Part shown: positions 7,833-15,595 of the stretch, one piece after another | How positions within the stretch are numbered: position 1 is the stretch's first letter | Layout: every line of letters starts with the position of its first letter | Assembly: GCA_002503885.1 (NCBI GenBank) | Contig: DASQ01000117.1 | Location: 1 to 42,268, forward strand | DNA length: 42,268 nucleotides | Direction of reading: 5' to 3' | Source: Methanoculleus marisnigri | Lineage (GTDB): Archaea > Halobacteriota > Methanomicrobia > Methanomicrobiales > Methanoculleaceae | The notes under the pieces: generated by a model | Seen by the model: only the letters and a program-made list of their open reading frames with translations | Databases searched by the model: none | Told to the model about the DNA's origin: nothing | Translations under genes and position numbers: made by a program

Positions 7833-8006
7833 TTACTCAAGACGTATAGCTCCTGACGGGCACTCATCGACGCAGGTTCCGCAGTCGATGCAGAGCCCGG
7901 CGTCGACCTTTGCTTTCCCGTCTTCCATTCGGATTGCTGCAGCCGGGCAGGCATCCACACAGGTTTCGCACCCGGTGCAGAGTTCCGGATCAACCACTGC
8001 CGTCAT
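7833..8006 (-). CDS. 2[4Fe-4S] ferredoxin, 57 residues
   Basis: The minus strand encodes a compact ferredoxin with two complete cluster motifs in pseudo-twofold symmetry: CTGCETCVDACP at residues 10-21 and CIDCGTCVDECP at 39-50. It would carry low-potential electrons in the cytoplasm between oxidoreductases. The size, 57 residues, is typical of clostridial-type two-cluster ferredoxins. The ATG at 8006 is preceded by GGGGTG about eight bases upstream. It lies 75 bases downstream of the minus-strand DUF5320 gene in the same direction, so the two are likely co-transcribed from the promoter at 8345-8373. The electron partner is unknown. Confidence 0.93.
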   Translation of the reverse strand: MTAVVDPELCTGCETCVDACPAAAIRMEDGKAKVDAGLCIDCGTCVDECPSGAIRLE

Positions 8007-8081
8007 GCTCACTACACCCCGGCTGGCTCCGCGAGGGGCGGCCGGATAGCAGACCGGCCCGCACCAACTCGCGTCAAGCGT

Positions 8082-8321
8082 TCACCACCGGCGCCCGCGT
8101 CCGCCACCGAAGCCGCGGCCACGGCCACACCCGTAAGGGATCCCGCCCCGGCCAAGGCCGTAAACCAGCGGCTGCTGAGCCGGTACCCCCTGGGTGGTCT
8201 CGTTCGTCTCTCCAGCAGGGCTGCCCCCCACCGGCGGCTGCGGCGGCAGGACGCACCTGCCCATGCGCCGACCGGTCATCGGCCCCATACCCTGGGGCCC
8301 CGTACCATCAAATCCTGGCAT
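8082..8321 (-). CDS. DUF5320 family Gly/Arg-rich miniprotein (second copy)
   Basis: The 79-residue protein shares the MPGFDGTGPQGMGPMTG N-terminal block and the C-terminal VYGLGRGG followed by GRGRGFGGGRGR with the copy at 7365. The central part is different: a proline-rich segment and a Thr/Gln/Glu linker. Two cysteines occur, one near residue 23 and one in the tail. The middle is diverged while both ends are kept, which suggests that the ends carry the function. The ATG at 8321 has a GAGGTG ribosome site. It is probably the first gene of a two-gene unit with the ferredoxin. Confidence 0.85.
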   Translation of the reverse strand: MPGFDGTGPQGMGPMTGRRMGRCVLPPQPPVGGSPAGETNETTQGVPAQQPLVYGLGRGGIPYGCGRGRGFGGGRGRRW

Positions 8322-8344
8322 TTTTGTTCACCTCTGTTGTGATA

Positions 8345-8373
8345 TATTACTCATATGCGCGAAATATCATAAA
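8345..8373 (-). promoter_or_regulatory. TATA-like element plus shared 13-bp motif, second DUF5320 promoter
   Basis: On the minus strand TTTATGATA (complement of 8365-8373) is followed by CATATGAGTAATA (complement of 8345-8357). TTTAT begins 16 bases before the motif, exactly as in the plus-strand copy at 7299-7327. Shared control of both DUF5320 genes is inferred. Confidence 0.55.
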
Positions 8374-8394
8374 GGTATCGATCGCACCTGGCCT

Positions 8395-8646
8395 GATGTC
8401 GGGATAGAACTCACCATCGAGGATGCAGGGGAGGCGATCTTTTCCCGGTTCGAGCAGGGAAAGGCCCGGGGGAGCGGCCAGGGCCTCGGGCTCTCGATCT
8501 GCCGGATGCTCGTGGCCCGCTACGGCGGCCGGATCCGGGTCGAAGACCGGGTATCGGGCCATCACGGAGAAGGGGCAGCGTTTTTGTTCACGCTCAGGGA
8601 GGCCAGGGGAGGCGAATCCAGCAGATCGGCAGAGCAGAGCCCATAA
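8395..8646 (+). pseudogene. Remnant of a histidine-kinase ATPase domain
   Basis: The frame encodes only the end of a HATPase_c domain: an F-box-like FSRFEQGKA, a canonical G2 box (GQGLGLSIC), then a YGG and a final GEGAAFLFTL strand. The kinase's sensor, histidine box and N box are missing, and the piece before the F-box (IEDAGEAIF) looks collapsed relative to a normal DNGPGIP-type G1 loop. No start codon of good quality precedes it. It is best read as the 3' stump of a deleted sensor kinase gene, left between the DUF5320 promoter and the ferritin-like gene. Confidence 0.7.
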
Positions 8647-8671
8647 TCGCGAGGTCGCGAGACGGGCAGGT

Positions 8672-8678
8672 AAAAAAA
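8672..8678 (-). terminator. T7 terminator of the ferritin-like gene
   Basis: Seven consecutive T residues on the minus strand lie six bases beyond the stop codon at 8685-8687. This is a typical archaeal terminator. Confidence 0.5.
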
Positions 8679-8684
8679 GAGTAT

Positions 8685-9929
8685 TTACCGGGCAGGCACA
8701 GCTGCCATACCCATCTCGACCCGGCGGGCCATCTCCTGCTTGACCCTCCGGATATTCTCCGCCTGGTCGCGTTCCGCGAGCTCCCGGCCCGCTTTGCCGA
8801 CAATCTCCTCGCTCGGAACGCCCTTTGCGTTCATGACGCGCTGGTAGCCGAAACTCGCCCAGTCGTCCGGGAGGTCGCGCATCCGCACGAACTCCATGTT
8901 GTTCGGCGCAAGGTCGAGTTGAGCATCGATGACGCTGTTGACGTAATCCTTGTTCTGCTCGAAGACGACCAGGGGCTCGATGACATCGGCCTTCACGAGG
9001 TCCTGGATATCCCGACCCTCGATCTTCTTGATGAGCCTCGCACACTCGGAAAAGTGCGTGACCTCCATCTTCGTGAAGTTCTCCCAGATCCCCTTGATCC
9101 TCGGGTCGCTCTCGGTCTGTGCGCAGGAGTGGTAGAGGTAGGCCTCGTTGAGTTCCATCATCGCCATCTTCTCAAGCATCGTCTCGTTCGGATCCCCGAG
9201 CAGCCCGTACTGGGTCACGTGCTGCTCCTCGATCTCCGCGATCTCTGCGTAGAGCTGCCGCGCGATCTCGTCGGGATACATGAACCCGTGTGACCGGTAG
9301 TAGAGCATCGTCTGCTGCTCCCCCGAGACAATCGTGATGTAGTTCATCTTTGTCTTGATGTCGGTCGTATCCTTGTCGTAGTGCTTACGCATCGAGTCGT
9401 CGGGGTGGCGGTGCTCGATGCTCGTCGGCCGGCCGGGTTTGACCTCGGTCTTGCCCTGGACGATCGCCTCGGGGTCGCCGCCCTCGATGTAGTCGTAGAG
9501 GCAGCTGTAGCGGTAGAGGTGGTCGAAATCCTCAAGCAGCGCAAAGTCCAGCGTCTGCTTCACGTAGGGGTCCGGCTCGTTCTTCGCCAGGTTCGCGGTG
9601 AGGTCGACCGCCACCTGCTCGTAGCCGAGGGTGGTCTCGATGATCGACTGGTCCGCCGGGTTGAGCCAGTTGACCGTCTCCTGCTGCTGGGAGTCGATCC
9701 GCCGCATCAGGGCCATCGCCTTCTTCACCTCGGGGTCCGGGTGCATCCGCTCGATCGCGTGCGACATCAGGACGGCGTTGTTCTCGATACCGTTCATGAG
9801 GATGATCCGCGTCCGGGTGTAGGCGTCGACCGCTTTCTTGTCGTACGGGGCCGGGACCATATCCTTCCAGTTCATGGGCTGCTCTTCGATCGGCATGCCC
9901 TCCATGTCAAAGGGTCTGAATTGAGCCAT
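8685..9929 (-). CDS. Ferritin-like diiron-type protein
   Basis: The 414-residue soluble protein is mostly helical and has repeated acidic/histidine helices typical of the ferritin-like superfamily. Two ExxH motifs are visible (EEQH in IAEIEEQHVTQYG, and EVTH in TKMEVTHFSECARL), along with further glutamate-bearing helices (GYEQVAVDLTANL, LLEDFDHLYRY, MMELNEAYLYH). The pattern suggests two helical bundles able to bind a diiron centre. It may act in oxidative-stress or iron handling, but the substrate is not known and no named family is certain. I place the start at 9929, where GGAGG lies eight bases upstream. The longer frame (to 10205) lacks support. A T7 tract ends it. Confidence 0.7.
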   Translation of the reverse strand: MAQFRPFDMEGMPIEEQPMNWKDMVPAPYDKKAVDAYTRTRIILMNGIENNAVLMSHAIERMHPDPEVKKAMALMRRIDSQQQETVNWLNPADQSIIETTLGYEQVAVDLTANLAKNEPDPYVKQTLDFALLEDFDHLYRYSCLYDYIEGGDPEAIVQGKTEVKPGRPTSIEHRHPDDSMRKHYDKDTTDIKTKMNYITIVSGEQQTMLYYRSHGFMYPDEIARQLYAEIAEIEEQHVTQYGLLGDPNETMLEKMAMMELNEAYLYHSCAQTESDPRIKGIWENFTKMEVTHFSECARLIKKIEGRDIQDLVKADVIEPLVVFEQNKDYVNSVIDAQLDLAPNNMEFVRMRDLPDDWASFGYQRVMNAKGVPSEEIVGKAGRELAERDQAENIRRVKQEMARRVEMGMAAVPAR

Positions 9930-10347
9930 CTCATCTTCCTCCATAACCCCGCCGAACTCGTCGGTACGGGCGTTTTCGGCAATACGACGGCACAGGCGGC
10001 GACCGGAACGGCTCGCCCCCGCACCCCGGAAACCCCCGGGGGTCTCCACCATACCGGTCACGCCACAAAAACCTAACGGCCGACAGGATGACCCACCCGG
10101 AACGCCGTTCCCGGATACCCCGCCAATAGTGCCGACGAACGCCCGGCTGATTATCCGGCACGGCATCGTTCCGGTATCGCCGGGAGACCGCAAGATATAC
10201 ATCACAGATAATGTGGTTGCGGGAGATGAGCGGCCCCGGACGCACCTGCCCCCTGGTACGAAGGGTTAAGTATGCCGGCTCAAGAGAGGTCCCCGGATGG
10301 TGACCGGCCATCCGATAGCTACCACCAGACTGCAGGAGGCAAGGATC
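9930..10347. other. Divergent promoter region between ferritin-like and Hsp20 genes
   Basis: No gene is supported. A perfect 12-nt palindrome ACCCCCGGGGGT lies at 10032-10043. A possible TATA for the Hsp20 gene is TTAAGTAT at about 10266-10273. A 50-codon open stretch ending near 10269 has no start codon or family signature. Confidence 0.4.
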
Positions 10348-10824
10348 ATGACAGGAAGAGAGGACGATCCCGCCGAACCCGGACGGCGAACGATCGATGA
10401 GACAGCAGACAACCGGGAGTCCCGGGGCGGAGAGAGCGGCGGGCTGCCGGCGGTCTCCCGTGGGGGGAGCCGCGACTTCCCCGGCCTCTCCGCGGACTTC
10501 CGGGTCGATATCCTCGACCACGGCGATGAGGTGATCGTTGTTGCGGAGCTGCCCGGCGCCGAGGGGGACGCAATCAATATCACCCTGCTCAACCCGCAGA
10601 CCATGCGGATAACGGCAAGGCGTGCCGGACCGATCGAGGAGGGGCCGGGAGCCTACTACATCCACGAACGCGGAGACGGCACCCTGAGCCGGCTGATACG
10701 TCTGCCCGCGAGCGTAACGGGAGAGGGGGCTAAAACCCGGTTTAAGAACGGCGTCCTCGAAGTGCGCCTAAAGAAGATGAGGACCAGGTCCGGACCCGGG
10801 GGCAAAGAGATCCCCATCGGGTGA
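10348..10824 (+). CDS. Small heat-shock protein, Hsp20/alpha-crystallin family
   Basis: The 158-residue product has a charged, disordered-looking N-terminal ~50 residues, then an alpha-crystallin domain: FRVDILDHGDEVIVVAELPG, a loop, TMRITARR, and the family's closing strands FKNGVLEVRLKK. It ends in an IPI motif of the IxI type that docks subunits into oligomers. It holds unfolding proteins in the cytoplasm without ATP. The ATG at 10348 has GGAGG at 10334-10338. An upstream in-frame ATG at 10297 would add 17 unsupported residues. The convergent neighbour is the trehalose synthase-type gene, so two stress-protection genes adjoin. Confidence 0.9.
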   Translation: MTGREDDPAEPGRRTIDETADNRESRGGESGGLPAVSRGGSRDFPGLSADFRVDILDHGDEVIVVAELPGAEGDAINITLLNPQTMRITARRAGPIEEGPGAYYIHERGDGTLSRLIRLPASVTGEGAKTRFKNGVLEVRLKKMRTRSGPGGKEIPIG

Positions 10825-10921
10825 CGGGGGGGCTGACGCGGCCCTCCCACCGGCAACACTCGCGCCCGTGTGTATCCCTCATCCATCAGGGCAACGGGAC
10901 GGACAGAGGGGGAGCGATCAA

Positions 10922-12274
10922 TCAGTACCGGGCCGCGCACCCGGCCATCCGGGTCGTCACCACCTGCGGGTGGTAGCAGATGACGCTGTCCCGGGCAGTG
11001 ATCCTGCCGTTCTTCACCTGGTCGATGACCGTGAGGTGGTCCTGTACGCCCCGGGGAAGGAGGTAGTACTCCCGCACGAACTCCCTCCCTCGCGCTCCCA
11101 TCTCCGCGGCCTTCTCAGGGTGCCGGAGGAGGTGGAGAACCCGGTCGGCGGTCTCCTGGACCGTCGAGACCAGGTAGCCGTTCCAGCCGTCGCGGATCTG
11201 GAGCGGTATGCCGCCGACGTTCCCGGCGACCACGGGTTTTCCCTTCCAGAGCCCTTCGGTCACCGTCAGGCCAAACCCCTCTTTTATGGACTTCTGCACG
11301 ATCACGTCCGACGCCCGCTGGAGCGCGTTGATCTCCCGGTGGCTGTCCGGCGGGAGGTCGAGGATATGGATGTCGGGATCGTCCTCGGCGGTCTCGCGGA
11401 CCTCGCGCAGGACGAGGTAGCACTCCGGGTCGTCGCACGCCCGCCCGCCGACGAGGACGAGCTGGCAGGGGGTCTTCTGGCGGACCTTCTTGAACGCTTC
11501 AATGACGCCGACCGGGTCCTTGAAGACGTCGTAGCGGGAGACCTGGGTGACGATCGGCTTTTCCGGGTCGATACCGTACTTCGTGAGGGTGGCGTCGATC
11601 TCTGCCCGGGGGAGGTCGCGGTTCTTCTCGGATAAAGGGTCGATGAACGGCGGGATGATGAAACTCGGCACGTTCCAGAGGGGGAGGTATTGAAAACTGG
11701 AGAATATGCTTGCGTGATACTTCTCGACCAGCCTTCGTAAGATGTTGCCGATGCTGCCTGCCGTCGCGGTGGGGACCGTCTCCAGCTGGACGTGACACCG
11801 CCAGAGCAGCCTCTTCTGCTTGCGTTCCCGGGCCGTCAGGAACTCGACGAGACCGAGCGGCTGGGGATCGTGGATCGTCACAACGTCCGAATTGTCCTCG
11901 ATAAGTCCTTCATTCTGCCTCTGTGCCTCCCAGTAGGTCTCGATCATCGGTGGAGAGAACCCGTCCCGGCCCTGGAGGAAGTTGTGGAGCGACTTCGTGA
12001 CCTCGAAGAACGCCGGTCCGGCCTCCATGACACTCCACTCCACTTCGAGGCCGAGCGCCTTGAGGAACGGGACATACGAGATCAGAATCTCCGCGACGCC
12101 GCCCCCGTAGCGGGTCGAGTTGATCTCCTGCATCCTGACACCCGCGAGGCGACCGGCAAGCTCCTCGAGCGCCGAGAGCTGCTCTCTACCCACGATCTGC
12201 TGGTATTCCTTGAGGGAAGGGCATCCGGGGAGATCCGTGACGATCATGAGAAGAACACTACCCTGTATACACAT
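10922..12274 (-). CDS. treT: Trehalose synthase-type glycosyltransferase (TreT family)
   Basis: The 450-residue GT4-fold protein carries blocks I associate with trehalose glycosyltransferring synthase: STRYGGGVAEIL near the N-terminus for the donor loop, IHDPQP, WRCHVQ, IIPPFIDPLSEKN, the second Rossmann start VTQVSRYDVFKDP, and the nucleotide-sugar E-x7-E-type region VQKSIKEGFGLTVTEGLWKG. It would join a nucleotide-activated glucose to glucose to make trehalose, an osmo- and heat-protectant. Another retaining GT4 activity is possible. An in-frame ATG at 12247 is an alternative start. It ends facing the Hsp20 gene and lies 74 bases downstream of the response-regulator gene in the same direction. 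Confidence 0.82.
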   Translation of the reverse strand: MCIQGSVLLMIVTDLPGCPSLKEYQQIVGREQLSALEELAGRLAGVRMQEINSTRYGGGVAEILISYVPFLKALGLEVEWSVMEAGPAFFEVTKSLHNFLQGRDGFSPPMIETYWEAQRQNEGLIEDNSDVVTIHDPQPLGLVEFLTARERKQKRLLWRCHVQLETVPTATAGSIGNILRRLVEKYHASIFSSFQYLPLWNVPSFIIPPFIDPLSEKNRDLPRAEIDATLTKYGIDPEKPIVTQVSRYDVFKDPVGVIEAFKKVRQKTPCQLVLVGGRACDDPECYLVLREVRETAEDDPDIHILDLPPDSHREINALQRASDVIVQKSIKEGFGLTVTEGLWKGKPVVAGNVGGIPLQIRDGWNGYLVSTVQETADRVLHLLRHPEKAAEMGARGREFVREYYLLPRGVQDHLTVIDQVKNGRITARDSVICYHPQVVTTRMAGCAARY

Positions 12275-12348
12275 CCGGTCGATAAAATGCCTTTCGGTAA
12301 GGGCCGGGGGGACCCGGAAGGATGCCGCGGGGTGCGTCCTGGAAGAGA

Positions 12349-12774
12349 TTACTCGCTTCGGATCTTTTGGATACGGCGAGTATCGTCGTCCGTGCGAGAA
12401 GAGGCACCCCGGGGGAGGGCTCTCTCCAGCGCAGTCTTCAACTCGGCAAGCGAGATGGGCTTTTCCAGGACACCGACGATATCATCCGCATACCGTGAAT
12501 ACTCCTCGGGCCAGACATGCTTTGCAGTAAAGAGCAGGACAGGAATCTCCTTGAACTCCTCGTTCCGCTTCAGTTCCTCCAGGAACTGCCACCCGTCTAT
12601 GGGGGACATCATCACGTCGAGGATGATGAGTGCAGGCTTCTCTTTCTTGATCGCCCGGAGGGCATCCCACCCGTTGTGAACCAGAAGCGGTTCACGGTTG
12701 ATCTTTTTGAGCAGCAGCTCCATTACTTCCAGCGTCGGCAGGTCGTCATCAACGACCATAATTTTGTTTCCCAA
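12349..12774 (-). CDS. Single-domain response regulator (CheY-like receiver)
   Basis: The 141-residue protein is one receiver domain with no output domain. It has the acidic pocket (VVDDD near residue 8), the phospho-acceptor aspartate in IILDVMM (about residue 52), the conserved threonine in LLFTAK and the lysine in LEKPIS. A charged 20-residue tail follows. It starts three bases after the end of the upstream sensor kinase gene, so they are translated as a pair and very likely form a cognate two-component system. Without an output domain it must act by protein contacts or pass phosphate onward. Confidence 0.93.
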   Translation of the reverse strand: MGNKIMVVDDDLPTLEVMELLLKKINREPLLVHNGWDALRAIKKEKPALIILDVMMSPIDGWQFLEELKRNEEFKEIPVLLFTAKHVWPEEYSRYADDIVGVLEKPISLAELKTALERALPRGASSRTDDDTRRIQKIRSE

Positions 12775-12777
12775 AAT

Positions 12778-14577
12778 TCATACCTCCCTTGGTATTCTGA
12801 TGGTGAAGGTGCTCCCCTCTCCCACCGTACTTGTCACCGATATTTCTCCCCCATGCAGATGGACATACTTGTTTGCAACCGAGAGCCCCGGAGCGGTTCT
12901 GACACCTTTCGGGTTCTGTCTCCCGGCGCCCCCGATGTAGAACGGCTCAAAGATCGACTCGATGATATCCTCTGGGAGACCGATGCCATTATCGCACACC
13001 ATAATATAATGGTTTTCATTTGATCCCGCATACCGGATCCATATTTTCTCTGGCGGTTCATTATACTTAACCGCATTTGATACCAGACCGTCCACCACCA
13101 TGGAAAGCCGCTCGGGATCCCCCAGAATATGGACGCTTTTTGGAATTTCGTTGCAAATTTGAGCCACCTGATCGTATTCGCCACCGGAGATGACGGAACC
13201 GACAAGGTCGCAGAGTGCTATGTCCTGAACGGTCAGATCGACGTAGTCCATCGTGAGCAGACTCAACTCGACCGCCCTCTCGACCACCGCCTGCTCCTGA
13301 TCGGCGCACTCAAGGCAGGTCTTGAGGAGTGTCTCCGTCTCCTTCGTGAGACCGTAATACCCGGGATCCTCGATGATCATCCTGAGATAGCCGACGAGCG
13401 GCTGCAGTGGGGTGCGCAGTTCGTGGGATATGGTGGTGACGACCCCCTTCCACTGGTCAACCTCCCAGGACATCTGCCTGCAGGCAAGTTTCTGCCGCCG
13501 CATCTCGGTGGTGTCCCGCGCCGACCCTACGACCCCGGTGAGAGCACCTTCCGCCCCGGAATACGGAGCGATGGTGACGGAGAAGGTGCGCCGGGTGCCT
13601 GCTATCACCAGGTCGAGATCGTAGCAGGCATGCTTCTGCTCCGCAATCACCTTACGAACCTGCTCCATGTGCTGCGCGGCAAGGTCGGGGGGCAGGAGGG
13701 CATCCACACCCTGCCCGATGAGATCATCGGGAGAGAGACCGTGCTCGGAGGCACGCAGCCAGGAGAAGTGCAGGATGCAGCCCGAGCCATCCTGCATGAA
13801 GAAGATATCGTTTGACTGCTGGATGAGTTCCATCAGGCGTCCGTTCGACTGCAGGAGCTCGGCATTCTCACCCAGGAGCCTGCCGGTATCCACGACCGTG
13901 CACTCGAAGAGGTTCTCGGGAACCAGCGCCCGGCAGGAGAGGAGGACCATATGGGCATCGCCGTTGTGCGCCCATAGCGTCACCTCCATATTGCCGATGT
14001 AGCCTTCCCGCCTCATCTCCTCGATGAACCTGGCCCTGTCGGCCTCATCCGCCCAGAACGTCTCGGCCGGGATGCCGACGAGTTCCTGGGGCGTGTAACC
14101 GAGTATATCGGCACACCGTCTGCTGACGCAGAGCAGCTGGAGGGTCTTTGGGTCGCAGAGGAACTTTGCGTCGCGGGTATCTTCCACGATCTGCCTGCAC
14201 CGGGAGAGGGTCAGGTGGGAGCTCTGTGAGAAGAGCATCGTGGCCCCGAAGACCCAGAGGAAGAGCATCGTGTGCAACCCCGTCATCACCAGGTCTATGG
14301 CAAAGCCGAGGACCGACAGATATACCCGGATAAGTACAAACCCGGCAACCAGGAGCGTGGTCACCAGGAGCCCCCGCCGGGGGAACCAGAGAGCGGCAAG
14401 GAGAATGGGAATGCAGTATATCAGGGGGGAGACAGGGTAAGCGTTGTAATCCGGTGCAACGGCCGTCAGCATGAGTGATATCGCCGAAAACGACATAACC
14501 ACAATCATTTTGACGATATCCGTCCCGGTGAAGAGGTCTTGTCGGAAACGGCTCATGAGGCACCGGTCTAGGGACAT
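12778..14577 (-). CDS. Membrane PAS sensor histidine kinase
   Basis: From the N-terminus there are four predicted membrane helices (about residues 20-115), then two PAS-like domains (around DAKFLCDPKTLQLL and NDIFFMQDGSGCILHF). These are followed by a HisKA domain with the phospho-acceptor in ISHELRTPLQ and a HATPase_c domain with N box SNAVKYNEP, G1 DNGIGLPED and F box IFEPFY. The G2 region is unusual: where GTGLGLS is expected it reads RTAPGLSVANK, losing most glycines. The start is set at 14577, because the TATA element at 14605-14613 lies downstream of the longest-frame start (14655). An ATG at 14556 is also possible. It pairs with the response regulator that follows. Confidence 0.88.
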   Translation of the reverse strand: MSLDRCLMSRFRQDLFTGTDIVKMIVVMSFSAISLMLTAVAPDYNAYPVSPLIYCIPILLAALWFPRRGLLVTTLLVAGFVLIRVYLSVLGFAIDLVMTGLHTMLFLWVFGATMLFSQSSHLTLSRCRQIVEDTRDAKFLCDPKTLQLLCVSRRCADILGYTPQELVGIPAETFWADEADRARFIEEMRREGYIGNMEVTLWAHNGDAHMVLLSCRALVPENLFECTVVDTGRLLGENAELLQSNGRLMELIQQSNDIFFMQDGSGCILHFSWLRASEHGLSPDDLIGQGVDALLPPDLAAQHMEQVRKVIAEQKHACYDLDLVIAGTRRTFSVTIAPYSGAEGALTGVVGSARDTTEMRRQKLACRQMSWEVDQWKGVVTTISHELRTPLQPLVGYLRMIIEDPGYYGLTKETETLLKTCLECADQEQAVVERAVELSLLTMDYVDLTVQDIALCDLVGSVISGGEYDQVAQICNEIPKSVHILGDPERLSMVVDGLVSNAVKYNEPPEKIWIRYAGSNENHYIMVCDNGIGLPEDIIESIFEPFYIGGAGRQNPKGVRTAPGLSVANKYVHLHGGEISVTSTVGEGSTFTIRIPREV

Positions 14578-14604
14578 AGCGGATACAGAGAGTATCCCGA
14601 GAGG

Positions 14605-14613
14605 CATATATAA
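14605..14613 (-). promoter_or_regulatory. TATA box of the sensor kinase operon
   Basis: The minus strand reads TTATATATG. Initiation about 25 bases downstream falls near 14584, leaving a leader of only a few bases before the ATG at 14577 and ruling out the upstream start at 14655. Confidence 0.6.
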
Positions 14614-14763
14614 GCCATTCGAAACACTACGGGGCAGAATAAATAATTTTTCCAAAAAAGAAGTATAATTCTTTGAGTCCGGGGGTTAGCGGTAGAACAT
14701 TTCCCCGGCCCCTGAAGGGAGAGTCCGGGGACCAGGTCGGGGCCCGCACCGCCCGGGAGGAGA

Positions 14764-14773
14764 GCATATATGG
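14764..14773 (+). promoter_or_regulatory. TATA box of the pyrimidine reductase gene
   Basis: GCATATATGG lies about 30 bases before the ATG at 14798, so transcription should begin almost at the start codon. Confidence 0.5.
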
Positions 14774-14797
14774 AAGATCGTCATATAACCCTAGAAT

Positions 14798-15478
14798 ATG
14801 CGCCCGTTTGTCTTCGTCAACATCGCCATGAGCGCTGACGGGAAGATCTCAACACGAGAGCGGCGGCAGATGAGAATCTCGGGTAACGAAGATTACTCAC
14901 GGGTCGACCGGATCAAGGCGGAGAGCGATGCCATCATGGTCGGCATCGGCACCGTGCTCGCCGACAACCCCTCGCTCACCGTCAAGTCTCCAAAACTCCG
15001 GGCCGGGCGGAGAGCGGCCGGAGAGGATGAGAATCCCATCCGCGTTGTGGTGGACAGCAGGGGGAGGATCCCCCTGGATGCGGATATCCTCCAGAAGGGA
15101 AGCGGGAAGCGTGTCGTCGCCGTCTCACGCGAGGCGCTCCCCGGAACGGTGGAAACCCTCCGGCAGCACGCCACCGTCGTCCTCGCCGGCGACGAGACCG
15201 TCGATCTCGGGATCCTGCTCGAGGAGTTGTACCGGCAGGGTGTCCGGCGCCTGATGGTCGAGGGGGGCGGGACCCTGATCTGGGCCCTTTTTGCCCAGGG
15301 GCTTGTCGACGAACTCCAGACGTTCGTCGGCAACATCGTCATCGGCGGGAAGGATGCCCCCACGCCTGCCGACGGCACCGGTTTCCTCCGGGAAGCGGAT
15401 TTTGCACGGTTACGCATCATCGAGGCCGTCAGGCTCGATGAAGGTCTGCTCATACGGTGGAGCGTGGAGAGCGCGTGA
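14798..15478 (+). CDS. 2,5-diamino-6-ribosylamino-pyrimidinone 5'-phosphate reductase (RibD C-terminal family)
   Basis: The 226-residue protein is the stand-alone reductase of the archaeal/fungal riboflavin route, which also supplies F420 precursors. It reduces the ribosyl side chain with NAD(P)H before deamination. Family blocks are clear: the N-terminal VNIAMSADGKIST, the DAIMVGIGTVLADNPSLT active-site region, PIRVVVDSRGRIP, and the cofactor-binding VRRLMVEGGGTLIWAL. It lacks a fused deaminase domain, as expected in archaea. Length is normal. The gene stands alone behind its own TATA element. Confidence 0.92.
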   Translation: MRPFVFVNIAMSADGKISTRERRQMRISGNEDYSRVDRIKAESDAIMVGIGTVLADNPSLTVKSPKLRAGRRAAGEDENPIRVVVDSRGRIPLDADILQKGSGKRVVAVSREALPGTVETLRQHATVVLAGDETVDLGILLEELYRQGVRRLMVEGGGTLIWALFAQGLVDELQTFVGNIVIGGKDAPTPADGTGFLREADFARLRIIEAVRLDEGLLIRWSVESA

Positions 15479-15574
15479 GGGGGGAGCACCCCGCCCGGCC
15501 ACCCCGTTGATCGACGGGGAGCAGGTATCAAATTTCAACCGTTTCCCGGATGACCGGGCTTCGAATCAGTCATC

Positions 15575-15580
15575 AAAAAA
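15575..15580 (-). terminator. T6 terminator of the lipoprotein gene
   Basis: Six T residues on the minus strand lie 15 bases beyond the stop of the lipoprotein gene at 15596. Confidence 0.4.
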
Positions 15581-15595
15581 GAGAGATCGTGCAGG

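Noticed and set aside
7477..8049. 190-codon plus-strand frame between the DUF5320 genes
   Set aside because: It is the complement of the ferredoxin and has a Ser/Thr-rich shadow composition. The ferredoxin motifs on the minus strand are decisive.
11792..12679. 295-codon plus-strand open frame across the treT and response-regulator genes
   Set aside because: It spans two well-supported minus-strand genes and an intergenic gap and has low-complexity serine/arginine content.
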